From: an uncultured Fastidiosipila sp.
GTDB taxonomy: Bacteria > Bacillota > Clostridia > Saccharofermentanales > Fastidiosipilaceae
Length of the DNA: 64,000 nucleotides
Assembly: GCA_947253875.1 (NCBI GenBank)
Contig: CAMYAM010000003.1
Coordinates: forward strand, 1-64,000
Reading direction: 5' to 3'
Part shown: positions 52,575 to 60,760 of the stretch, in pieces
How the letters are laid out: every line of letters starts with the position of its first letter
Position numbering within the stretch: position 1 is the first letter of the stretch
Translations under genes and position numbers: made by a program
Notes under the pieces: model-generated
What the model was told of the DNA's origin: nothing
What the model saw: the letters and a program-made list of their open reading frames with translations, nothing else
Database searches by the model: none

Positions 52575-52597
52575 AGGAGCGGCATTAAGCCGCTCCT
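52575..52597 (-). promoter_or_regulatory. Intercistronic hairpin between binding-protein and GH5 genes
   Basis: In the mRNA, AGGAGCGGC pairs perfectly with GCCGCTCCT across a 5-base loop. The stem begins three bases after the binding-protein stop codon (52601) and is followed by an A-rich, not T-rich, stretch. It is therefore more likely a 3' stabilising or processing hairpin than a terminator. The only ribosome-site-like AGGAG is locked in the stem. Confidence 0.7.
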
Positions 52598-52600
52598 TGT

Positions 52601-54247
52601 CTACTTTACCTCACCCAACTTCTTGGCATTTTTCTCAATATTTTCATTAAGTTTTTCTTCAATGCTTTCGAAGTCATTGTCTTCTAATGTTTGTTTGAAA
52701 TTTTCTACAATCTTATTAAATTCTTCATCTGATTTTGCTCTAATCATAGATACTAATGAAGTTGCCCATTCAGCTCTAATATTGGATAAATTACGAGCCT
52801 CAGGTGTACCTGGTTCTGGTGTTATATTTTCTACAATAAATTGTGGTTTTAATTTACCTTGTCCCCATTCTTGCATTTGTTTAATTGATTCTGGATATGC
52901 ATCATCACTTAAAGCTTTGTACTTGTCATGGCCAAAGAAGATAAATTCAGCTAATCTATATTCTTTCTTGAATCTATCATTATTTTCATCACGCATCTTA
53001 CTTACTTCAGGTAATAATTCATATTTATCCTCTTCATTAATTTTATATGTTTCTCCCTCGATACCGTAGGTTGTTAAGATTTGACCTTCTTCACTTAATA
53101 AATATGTAAACAATTGAATAGCTTTTGCAGGGTCTTTACAATTTTTTGTTATATATGATTGCATCCAACCAGTAATACCTGATTGACTTAAAGTTATATC
53201 TCTACCAACTGTACTCTTTGGACCATCTACTGCTATGTACATAGCTTCAGGATTTTCATGCATCCATGTTGTAAAGAAACCTGAAACTTGAGGTGTACCA
53301 GCACAAATTACAGCTGCATATTGGCCTGAAGCAATTTTCTCTTCAAAGTTAGTACCTGAATCTGTAAAGCTATCATCGTTAATAAAACCATCTGTGTGTG
53401 CATTATTTAAAACTTTAATCCATTTCAAGTAATCTTCATCTAAGTTTCTATTAACGAATTTATTATTTTCATCAACTACTGGAACTCCGAGTAAGTTTTG
53501 GAAAGGTGCACCTAAAGAACCAACATTATCTGCATTTAATGCTGTAAATCCTAAAGTCAAGAGCTCTGGGAATTGTTTTTTAATTTTATCTAGAGCTGCC
53601 ATGAAGTTTTCAGGAGTTGTCATATCAGGTTTACCTATAGCTTCATAAACATCTTTTCTTACTACAAATGCTGTAGTTGCAAATAACATGCCACTTTCAT
53701 AGTCTGCAGTAGTATTTGAATAGTCTGGGTAGCCATATGTTTTACCATCATTTAATTGTAACCATGCTAATGTTTCTTCAGAAGCTACTTTGTAGAAATA
53801 TGGGTCATATTTATCTGCTAAGTCTTGAATTGGCAATGCCCATTTATTTGCTTCTCTTGCTAAATCTGATGTTGAATCAAAAATAGTTATTAAGTCTGGC
53901 ATATCATCACCAGCAAACATTGTGTTCAATGTTGTATTATCACCAACTCTAAAATTGATTTTTACATTCAATTCTTCTTCAATTTTCTTTGTAACGACAT
54001 CTTTACCCCATTCGGTATTCCACCAGTCTGCATTAACATACCAGTCTAATTCTGTCATTTCTTTCTTATCTAGCTTATAGGCAGGAGTATTAGCATCTAT
54101 CTGATATCTCGCCTCTTCACCAGTATTTTTCACTTCTTTGTTACCACCGTCTTTATTACCACCATCTTTATTTCCTCCTCCACAAGATGTTAGTAATAAT
54201 GCTGTACCTAATAATAAACTAAGTACTTTTGTTGTCGTTTTTTTCAT
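52601..54247 (-). CDS. ABC transporter extracellular solute-binding lipoprotein (sugar type)
   Basis: This is the extracellular binding component of a carbohydrate importer, similar in build to LplA-type proteins. The start at 54247 follows GAGAGGTG; earlier in-frame residues precede the signal peptide and are rejected. The protein has 548 residues with a lipoprotein signal MKKTTTKVLSLLLGTALLLT and lipobox LLTSC, so it is anchored by Cys22. A Gly-rich linker with three DGGNK/GGNK repeats follows, then the binding fold (for example ELDWYVNADWWNTEWGKDVV). The permease genes are directly upstream. Confidence 0.92.
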   Translation of the reverse strand: MKKTTTKVLSLLLGTALLLTSCGGGNKDGGNKDGGNKEVKNTGEEARYQIDANTPAYKLDKKEMTELDWYVNADWWNTEWGKDVVTKKIEEELNVKINFRVGDNTTLNTMFAGDDMPDLITIFDSTSDLAREANKWALPIQDLADKYDPYFYKVASEETLAWLQLNDGKTYGYPDYSNTTADYESGMLFATTAFVVRKDVYEAIGKPDMTTPENFMAALDKIKKQFPELLTLGFTALNADNVGSLGAPFQNLLGVPVVDENNKFVNRNLDEDYLKWIKVLNNAHTDGFINDDSFTDSGTNFEEKIASGQYAAVICAGTPQVSGFFTTWMHENPEAMYIAVDGPKSTVGRDITLSQSGITGWMQSYITKNCKDPAKAIQLFTYLLSEEGQILTTYGIEGETYKINEEDKYELLPEVSKMRDENNDRFKKEYRLAEFIFFGHDKYKALSDDAYPESIKQMQEWGQGKLKPQFIVENITPEPGTPEARNLSNIRAEWATSLVSMIRAKSDEEFNKIVENFKQTLEDNDFESIEEKLNENIEKNAKKLGEVK

Positions 54248-54290
54248 ATTACACCTCTCTTTTTTGCATCTAACGTCTACGTTACTTCTT

Positions 54291-55172
54291 CTACCCTTTA
54301 ACACTTCCAATTGTTAAACCACTAGTAAAATATTTTTGTAATAGAGGATAAATTATTACTATTGGCAAAGTAGTTATAATTATTGTTGCCAATTGCACAC
54401 CTCTAGATGAGCTATCCATAATAAAGCTACCTGAGCCCACCATACCTTTAGTTTGTTCTTGAACAATAATTTCATACAATCTGTATTGAACTGGATAAAG
54501 ATTTTCATTTGTAATATAAATCTTTGCAGTCATGAAGTCATTCCATTGGAATACACCGTTAAATAAAGCAATAGTTGCTAAGGCTGGTTTTGAAATTGGT
54601 AAAATTATTCTAAACAAAATGGTGTACTCATTTGCTCCATCAATCTTTGCTGCTTCACTAATATCTTTTGGATTTTGTCTGAAGAAGTTCATCAAAATAA
54701 TGACATCATAGAAACTTAGTAATTGTGGGATTATATATACCCAGAAATTATTTACTAAACCAATTTGTTTCATCAAGAGATATGTCGGTACCATACCACC
54801 TGAAAAGAACAAAGTTATAGTACCAATTACAATATAAAACTTTCTACCTACTAATTCACTCTTACTCAAACCATAAGCTACCATAGAACATACGATAACG
54901 TGGGTTACAATACCTATTATAGTTTTTGCAAAAGTAATCAAATATGCACGCCAAATTGTTGCATCTCCCAAAACTACTTTATAGTTTTCGAATGAAAGCT
55001 CCGTTGGCCATATGCTAACTTCACCAGTAGCTATAGTTCTTGGGCTACTTAATGATAATGCGAGTATATTTGCTATTGGTATTATTATCAACAAACAGAA
55101 AATAATCAGAAATATAGCGGCAATTGTCTTTGTAACTGTTTCTTCATTGAATCTAATCTTTGTTTTATTCAT
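54291..55172 (-). CDS. ABC transporter permease, carbohydrate (LplC type)
   Basis: The 293-residue inner-membrane protein has six predicted spans and the coupling motif region DISEAAKIDGANEYTILFRIILPISKPAL (shown here in shorter part as EAAKIDGAN) that contacts the ATPase. It is the second permease of the pair. AAGGT precedes the ATG. No ATPase gene is in the operon, as is common for this class that shares an MsiK-type ATPase (inference). Confidence 0.92.
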   Translation of the reverse strand: MNKTKIRFNEETVTKTIAAIFLIIFCLLIIIPIANILALSLSSPRTIATGEVSIWPTELSFENYKVVLGDATIWRAYLITFAKTIIGIVTHVIVCSMVAYGLSKSELVGRKFYIVIGTITLFFSGGMVPTYLLMKQIGLVNNFWVYIIPQLLSFYDVIILMNFFRQNPKDISEAAKIDGANEYTILFRIILPISKPALATIALFNGVFQWNDFMTAKIYITNENLYPVQYRLYEIIVQEQTKGMVGSGSFIMDSSSRGVQLATIIITTLPIVIIYPLLQKYFTSGLTIGSVKG

Positions 55173-55197
55173 ATTATTACCTTCTTACCAGATTTTA

Positions 55198-56109
55198 TTA
55201 AAATACTGATTTACCATCATTTAATCGTTTTGTTAAATAGTTTGCCGATACAAGTAGAATTAATGACACTACAGATACTGCCAAACCAACTGCTGTTGAG
55301 TATGAGAAGTTTCCTTCTGCAATACCTATTCTATAAACATATGAATTTATAACTTCAGCAGTTTTTCTGTTTTGTGAATTCATAAGAACTAATGTTTGGT
55401 CTAGGTTAGATCCTAATAATCCACTTATGGTCATAATTAAATTCAGTGAAATTATATATTTGATAGATGGTATAGTTATGTATCTTATTTGTTGTAAAAT
55501 ACTAGCTCCATCAATTTTTGCAGCTTCATAAAATGTTGGATCTATACCAGTCATTGCAGCTATATATAGAACTGTATTCCAGCCTGCTTCTTTCCAAACA
55601 TCAGATAAAACCGCTATCATCCAATAATTATCTTTATCTAATAAGTAGTTTTTTGGCTCATTTAATAAATTAAGTCTGGCTAATAGTTGATTAAAAATAC
55701 CGGATACTGAGAACCAACTAATTACCATACCACCTAAAACAATCCAAGATAAGAAGTGAGGTAGATAAGTAATTGTTTGTACTGATCTCTTGAATCTATT
55801 TTCGCCCATTAATTGCATCATGACTGCCAAAATAATTGGGAATGGGAATCCTATTAATAGCTTTAAGAAACTAATACCCAAAGTATTTCTAACAGCTTGC
55901 CAAAAATATTTATCACTAAATGCATTTTTAAAATTATTTAATCCTGCCCAATCTGCAGTTTTTACGGTATCTAGAACTCCATAATCCATGAATGCTATGG
56001 ATAAACCTGCAATTGGTATATAACAAAATATTATTAAAAATATTATTCCTGGTACAACCATACTTTGAAGTGCAATTTGCTTTTTAAATAATCTAAATTT
56101 ACTCTTCAT
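55198..56109 (-). CDS. ABC transporter permease, carbohydrate (LplB type)
   Basis: The 303-residue protein is the first permease of the importer, with several membrane spans and the coupling motif EAAKIDGASILQQIRYITIP. The VLYIAAMTGIDPTFYEAAKI segment is typical of the group. GAGGTAGG precedes the ATG. It starts five bases after the LacI regulator stop, so regulator and transporter share one transcript. Confidence 0.92.
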   Translation of the reverse strand: MKSKFRLFKKQIALQSMVVPGIIFLIIFCYIPIAGLSIAFMDYGVLDTVKTADWAGLNNFKNAFSDKYFWQAVRNTLGISFLKLLIGFPFPIILAVMMQLMGENRFKRSVQTITYLPHFLSWIVLGGMVISWFSVSGIFNQLLARLNLLNEPKNYLLDKDNYWMIAVLSDVWKEAGWNTVLYIAAMTGIDPTFYEAAKIDGASILQQIRYITIPSIKYIISLNLIMTISGLLGSNLDQTLVLMNSQNRKTAEVINSYVYRIGIAEGNFSYSTAVGLAVSVVSLILLVSANYLTKRLNDGKSVF

Positions 56110-56114
56110 AATTC

Positions 56115-57095
56115 CTACCTCTTCATTTTTTTTACTGATTGTCCATCTAAAAATTCTGGTTCAATCATTATGCTTTTATAACCTGATTTGTTTTCTAATG
56201 TATCAATTAGGGTTTCTGCCAAAATCTGACCTGCTTCATATATAGGCTGTCTAATAGTTGTTATGATTGGATTAGATAAATAGTTATGTCCTAAACCATC
56301 GAACCCTATAACTGAAAGGTTTTTTGGAACTTTATATCCATTTGCTCTAAGCGCATTAATAAGACCAACAGCTATAGTATCTGTAGAACAAAACGCTGCA
56401 GTTATTCCTTCTTCCATTAACTCTTTAATCTTATTAAATGATAATTCTCCGCCTTTTGAAGTATTTTCAACCGGCACAACATACTTTTCATCAAAAGGAA
56501 GATTATTTTCTTCAAGTGCTTCTCTGTACCCTGCCATTCTGTCAGTTACATAGTCTTTATTTTCGTCAACAATGACAATAGCTATTTTCTCATGACCAGC
56601 TTCAACAAGTTTATTGATTGCTAATTTTGCACCGGACTTATTATTTACATCCACACAATTTATCTTGTCATATTCAACATGTCCAAATAAAGAAAAAGGC
56701 TTATTATTTTCTTTAACAAACTTCATTAGTTCATCAGTTTGTTTATTATCAATACCTGTGACAATATATCCATCACAAAATTGATGTTCTTTAAAATCTT
56801 CAACTATCATGAAAGGATAATGTTTTTCACTTAAAACTGAACTTACACCTGAGATAAAATACATGGAGAATGGGTTCGATAAACTAATACCTGTACCATT
56901 ACTTACACATATAACTCCATTTCTGCCTTTAACTAAATTTTTAGCAGCTATGTTCGATACATAGCCTAACTCTTTTATAGCTTCTTCTACCTTTATCCTT
57001 GTAGATTCTTTGACTGAGGAAGGATTATTAATAACACGGGATACTGTCATAGGTGTTACCCCTGATAATTTTGCTACTTCTTTTAAACTTGACAT
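56115..57095 (-). CDS. LacI-family transcriptional regulator of the carbohydrate operon
   Basis: The 326-residue protein starts with the LacI helix-turn-helix SLKEVAKLSGVTPMTVSRVI and hinge helix NIAAKNLVKG, then a periplasmic-binding-like sugar domain (VIGFDGLGHNYLSNPIITTI). The start at 57095 follows AAGGAG; an upstream in-frame ATG is rejected. It is the first gene of the operon, and a palindromic operator with central CG lies just ahead of it, so it likely represses itself and the operon until an inducer sugar binds. Confidence 0.93.
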   Translation of the reverse strand: MSSLKEVAKLSGVTPMTVSRVINNPSSVKESTRIKVEEAIKELGYVSNIAAKNLVKGRNGVICVSNGTGISLSNPFSMYFISGVSSVLSEKHYPFMIVEDFKEHQFCDGYIVTGIDNKQTDELMKFVKENNKPFSLFGHVEYDKINCVDVNNKSGAKLAINKLVEAGHEKIAIVIVDENKDYVTDRMAGYREALEENNLPFDEKYVVPVENTSKGGELSFNKIKELMEEGITAAFCSTDTIAVGLINALRANGYKVPKNLSVIGFDGLGHNYLSNPIITTIRQPIYEAGQILAETLIDTLENKSGYKSIMIEPEFLDGQSVKKMKR

Positions 57096-57111
57096 AGCGA
57101 TCTCCTTCCAA

Positions 57112-57129
57112 AATGTTATCGTTAACATT
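57112..57129. promoter_or_regulatory. LacI-type operator or cre site
   Basis: AATGTTATC followed by GTTAACATT is a near-perfect 18-bp palindrome with the central CG typical of LacI/CcpA sites. TGTTATCGTTAACA also fits the CcpA cre consensus at all but one position. It lies 17 bases upstream of the regulator start. Confidence 0.75.
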
Positions 57130-57344
57130 TATATGTTCATATTACACCTATTTTCGAAAAAAGTTTTGTCTTTTTTATGTTTTTTGTTATCTAAAGCTAT
57201 CATTAATATCAAATTCGTTATATCTGCACATAAACAAACCATTTTTCTTGTGCACTTTAACAAGAGCAATGATTTTATAACCTTCAATGATTTTTCATAT
57301 TCTTAATTTGATATAATATTAATTAACAATACTTAGGAGTTAAT

Positions 57345-58355
57345 ATGCAAGAAGAATTAGATGAACGCGAAAAATCTTTTGCTATACTTGAGGAATACCT
57401 TGCTTATATGGAGGCAATACAAGGTCGTTCAAGTTTAACAATTAGAGAATATCGATACGACTTAAGATTATTCTTTAGATTCATAAAAAAGCAAAAATCA
57501 ACTGCGTGCCAAAATCTTGAGATGGAAGAAATTCCTTTAAATGATATTGATCAAAAATTTTTACAAAAAATTAGCTTATCGGACTTCTACTCATTTTTAG
57601 CTTGGTTATCAAGAGATCGAGAGGCCTCTGCTGCTAATCGTGCTCGTAAAGTTAGCAGTTTAAAAGGATTTTTTGAATATATTCATAAAAAGCGAAAGTA
57701 CATTGATCAAGATCCTTGCACAGACTTAGAATCTCCCAAAATTCCTAAAAAACAACCTGTATATCTTACTCTCGAACAAAGCAAAGATCTGCTGAAACAA
57801 GTTAATCCCGATACAGATGCTTTTGCTGAACGCAACTACTGTATTTTAACCTTATTTCTTAACTGTGGTCTTCGTTTATCTGAACTAGTTAATATTGATA
57901 TCGACGATATATCCGAGCATACATTAAAGGTCACAGGTAAAGGCAACAAAGAAAGAACTATCTATCTTAATCAAGCCTGCCGTGATGCACTAAACCATTA
58001 TCTAGCTGTTAGACCGAAAAATACTAAAGAGCAAAAAGCTTTATTTATAAGTCGCCAAGGTAACCGCTTAGCAAAAACCAGTGTTCAGCGAATGATTAAT
58101 AAATATATGGATGAGGCAGGTATTGATACAAAGAAATATTCAACACACAAACTTCGTCATACTGCTGCTACCCTACTTTATCAATATGGGGAAGTCGATA
58201 TCAGAATGCTCCAACAAATTCTGGGACATGAATCAGTCGCAACTACTGAAATTTATACTCACCTAGATGATAAACAATTGCAAAATGCTGCTGAGCGAAA
58301 TCCTCTTTCCAGTGAAAGCATGGAAACCAATATCAACGCAAATGAGCATGACTAG
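57345..58355 (+). CDS. xerC: Tyrosine recombinase XerC/XerD type
   Basis: The 336-residue protein has an N-terminal core-binding domain and a catalytic domain with all residues: Arg177 in NCGLRLSELVN, Lys199 in TGKGNKER, His268 and Arg271 in HKLRHTAATLL, His295 in LGHESVATT, and nucleophile Tyr304 in EIYTHL. Size and lack of phage neighbours suggest chromosome dimer resolution rather than integration. TAGGAG precedes the ATG. It is + strand between minus-strand units. Confidence 0.92.
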   Translation: MQEELDEREKSFAILEEYLAYMEAIQGRSSLTIREYRYDLRLFFRFIKKQKSTACQNLEMEEIPLNDIDQKFLQKISLSDFYSFLAWLSRDREASAANRARKVSSLKGFFEYIHKKRKYIDQDPCTDLESPKIPKKQPVYLTLEQSKDLLKQVNPDTDAFAERNYCILTLFLNCGLRLSELVNIDIDDISEHTLKVTGKGNKERTIYLNQACRDALNHYLAVRPKNTKEQKALFISRQGNRLAKTSVQRMINKYMDEAGIDTKKYSTHKLRHTAATLLYQYGEVDIRMLQQILGHESVATTEIYTHLDDKQLQNAAERNPLSSESMETNINANEHD

Positions 58356-58394
58356 TAAATAGCTTATAGATATAATAAGACCGCAGTTTTCGAA

Positions 58395-58435
58395 ATGATG
58401 TGACCCCAAAAAGTCTAACTTTTTGAGGTCGGTAC
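58395..58435. repeat. IS3-like inverted-repeat pair with no interior, also terminator hairpin after xerC
   Basis: GACCCCAAAAAGT at 58402-58414 pairs with ACTTTTTGAGGTC at 58418-58430 with one mismatch, and T-rich sequence follows at 58439. The left part repeats the 48,808 sequence. The outer ends (TGATGTGACC and GGTCGGTACA) look like left and right tips of an IS150-group element fused head to head with no interior. It can act as a terminator for xerC and for the convergent gene. Confidence 0.5.
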
Positions 58436-58475
58436 AGTCTTTTAATTTTACGTAAATCAAATTTTATTTATATTG

Positions 58476-59258
58476 CTAATCAATACCTAACATATGCTTT
58501 AATGCATTTATTTTTTCCATTGGATCTAAAAAATAATATACAACTAATAAAATAACAACCAATAAAATCCAAAAAATCCTATTTGCCCACTTAATATAAT
58601 TTTGCTTGTTTTTTCTAACCTGTTTAGCATATTCTTTATTTGCAAAACCTTTGAGTCTATATCTCTTATTTGGACCTTTTCTCTTAAATCTATTAAAGAA
58701 CGGTATATCTTTACTGGCATTATTCAAAATAGTAATTTTTGCTAGATTTTTAATGACAGGTTCATCAGTCTTATCTCTATAAGTAATCTCTACATTTTTT
58801 GTGGCAAATTTTTTATTATTCTTTTCTTGATAGTAATTTTTTATTTCTTCACCAGGAATTGATTTCGTTCTACTATCTATGGTCTTTCTTTCAGAAGAGT
58901 TTTCTTGTTTTATTACTTGTTCTGCAGCAGATGAATTATCATCACCTGTAAACTTAATATCATCCAGGCTTATTTTTTGTGTAGCTTCTTTTCTATCTTT
59001 GTATACTGGCTTAACTTTATCTTTATCTGTAAAGTTAAACAAAGCAGTACCATCTAAATTATTATTTCTACTATATTTTTGTTTATTTAGATCGGGTTTT
59101 CTTAAATTGTTATTTGAAATATCAGAATTCTTTTTCTCAGGTAAATTTGACGATACATTTTTAGAGATTGGTTTTACAGGTCTTTTAAATTGACCCAATT
59201 CCCTATCTCTTTCTACACTTTTATTGAAATTAGAATTACTTTTATTCTGCTCTGTCAT
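58476..59258 (-). CDS. Hypothetical protein with one C-terminal membrane span, divergent from lexA
   Basis: I do not recognise this 260-residue protein. Residues 1-185 are polar and mostly disordered-looking, rich in Asn, Lys, Ser and Asp. A basic stretch (about 189-226) leads into one hydrophobic helix at about 227-245 (FWILLVVILLVVYYFL), then a short tail. By the positive-inside rule the long N-terminal part is cytoplasmic and the protein is tail-anchored. It faces away from lexA across 220 bases. In Bacillus the divergent neighbour of lexA is the division inhibitor yneA, but no sequence similarity is visible here. Confidence 0.75.
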   Translation of the reverse strand: MTEQNKSNSNFNKSVERDRELGQFKRPVKPISKNVSSNLPEKKNSDISNNNLRKPDLNKQKYSRNNNLDGTALFNFTDKDKVKPVYKDRKEATQKISLDDIKFTGDDNSSAAEQVIKQENSSERKTIDSRTKSIPGEEIKNYYQEKNNKKFATKNVEITYRDKTDEPVIKNLAKITILNNASKDIPFFNRFKRKGPNKRYRLKGFANKEYAKQVRKNKQNYIKWANRIFWILLVVILLVVYYFLDPMEKINALKHMLGID

Positions 59259-59411
59259 AAATTACTTCACCAAATATATTCTGATTTTTCTATTTATTAT
59301 GTATTTATGCTAATAAATTAATACAATTATATCATTAAATCTACATTATTTTAAACATATTCTATACCTTTAAATCTGCAGTAACATCTATTTAAGCTAA
59401 AACAGCTAAAA

Positions 59412-59425
59412 CGAACGTTTGTTTT
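59412..59425. promoter_or_regulatory. LexA box of lexA
   Basis: CGAACGTTTGTTTT matches the Gram-positive LexA consensus closely (GAAC-N4-GTTT core). It overlaps the -35 box of the lexA promoter, which fits autoregulation. It is also 153 bases upstream of the divergent membrane-protein gene. Confidence 0.7.
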
Positions 59426-59447
59426 TATTTTTATATTATGTTATTAT
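59419..59447 (+). promoter_or_regulatory. Promoter of lexA
   Basis: TTGTTT at 59419-59424 and TATTAT at 59442-59447 are spaced by 17 bases, 31 bases ahead of the start codon. Confidence 0.6.
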
Positions 59448-59478
59448 TTTTACAAACAGTAAAAGTGAGGCTAAATGA

Positions 59479-60243
59479 ATGAGCAAACGCGAAAATAAAA
59501 AAAGCAATAATAAAAGAGCCATATTAGGCTATCTCACCAAATATATTAATGATCACGGATACTCACCAAGTGTTAGAGAAATTGCAGTCTCTGTTGGTCT
59601 CAGATCCACTTCTACTGTCCATAAATATTTAAATGAATTGCAAGAAGATGGTTACATTATTTATGCAGATGGTAAAAGACGTGCTATCTCCATAAATCCT
59701 GAATTTGATCACTTGGTTGACCATAATTCGAACAAAAGGACTAATGTAAATCCAGCTGACCAAACTAAGATGAACTTAAAAACAGCCTCAAAAGAAAATA
59801 GAACTAAAGAATATACTAGTAGTTATTCCTCAGATTATAGTTCAGAATATGAGAGTACATTTGCTCTTCCTTTGGTGGGAGTAGTAACTGCTGGTAATCC
59901 TATTCTGGCCCAAGAAAATATTGAGTACCAAGTCCAATTAGATGATAAGCTTTTCCCACAAACTAGAGATGAGAGTTTTATCCTCAGGGTTCGTGGAGAT
60001 TCGATGATCAATATTGGAATAAATGATGGTGATTTAATTATTGTAACCCCTCAAAATTCTGCAGAGCTGAATGAAATAGTTGTTGCATTAATTGGAGAAG
60101 AAGCAACAGTTAAACGTTTTGCATACTTAGACTCTAAACCATATTTATTCCCTGAAAATGATAATTTTGAACCTATACCTTTTAATAGAGAAGATTGTTC
60201 AATAATTGGGAAAGTTGTTGGACTAATTAGAACTCGAGTATAA
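59479..60243 (+). CDS. lexA: SOS repressor LexA
   Basis: LexA represses SOS genes and cleaves itself when RecA is activated. The protein has an N-terminal winged helix (GYSPSVREIAVSVGLRSTST) to about residue 73, the Ala138-Gly139 cleavage site in GVVTAGNP, the nucleophile Ser175 in RGDSMI and Lys212 in EATVKRF. At 254 residues it is about 50 longer than usual; the excess is a Ser/Asn/Lys/Tyr-rich linker near 75-127. GTGAGG precedes the start. Its own LexA box lies upstream, and recA in this window also has one. Confidence 0.96.
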   Translation: MSKRENKKSNNKRAILGYLTKYINDHGYSPSVREIAVSVGLRSTSTVHKYLNELQEDGYIIYADGKRRAISINPEFDHLVDHNSNKRTNVNPADQTKMNLKTASKENRTKEYTSSYSSDYSSEYESTFALPLVGVVTAGNPILAQENIEYQVQLDDKLFPQTRDESFILRVRGDSMINIGINDGDLIIVTPQNSAELNEIVVALIGEEATVKRFAYLDSKPYLFPENDNFEPIPFNREDCSIIGKVVGLIRTRV

Positions 60244-60261
60244 TACAATACATTGTTTATT

Positions 60262-60292
60262 TGGCAGCAAATTATATTAGCTGCCTTTTTTC
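60262..60292 (+). terminator. Terminator after lexA
   Basis: GGCAGC at 60263-60268 pairs with GCTGCC at 60280-60285, followed by TTTTTT. It lies between the convergent lexA and hfq ends. Confidence 0.88.
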
Positions 60293-60302
60293 TATAAACT
60301 AA

Positions 60303-60644
60303 TTAATTATATTTAGCTTCTCTTTCGGAAATAAAAGCAAACTTGGAGTTTGGCTCATAATAGTCAGTTAAACTTGACTTTAAATTTTCATCAGGTCGAA
60401 TACTCATAATTCCTGACTTGAAGACTAAATATTGTTGCTGACCATCCCAAACGAGCACACACCAATTATCATATGCAACAATATAACCTTTTCTAACTGA
60501 CTCATTTTTCATAAAAATCTCTACTTCAACACTACCTTGAATGGCAGCTTCGAAGAATGCATCTTGCAAAGATATTTTGTTATTTGATCTATATCTTTCC
60601 TTAAAATTATCTTTACTATATTTGAATCTGTAATCTCTATCCAT
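60303..60644 (-). CDS. hfq: Divergent Hfq-like RNA chaperone
   Basis: Hfq is a hexameric Sm-fold RNA chaperone. This 113-residue protein has the Sm1 region LQDAFFEAAIQGSVEVEIF then VRKGYIVAYDNWCVLVW (residues 26-66) and Sm2 YLVFKSGIMSIRP (72-84). The usual Sm2 core Y-K-H is here F-K-S, with Ser77 in place of His. About 22 polar residues precede the fold and about 27 follow it. Identity rests on the fold pattern and on position directly after miaA, its classic partner. AAGGAG precedes the ATG. Confidence 0.85.
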   Translation of the reverse strand: MDRDYRFKYSKDNFKERYRSNNKISLQDAFFEAAIQGSVEVEIFMKNESVRKGYIVAYDNWCVLVWDGQQQYLVFKSGIMSIRPDENLKSSLTDYYEPNSKFAFISEREAKYN

Positions 60645-60760
60645 GTCTAAACTCCTTAAATATTCTGTACTATAATAATAAAATTACTTAAAGATTTAAC
60701 CAAATGGATATATGCACAATTTTATAAATCTAATACAAACTAAAACTTATCTTCTTACAT

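Noticed and set aside
57345..58355. Phage or island integrase
   Set aside because: It has XerC/D length and motifs, and no phage genes or attachment repeats lie nearby.
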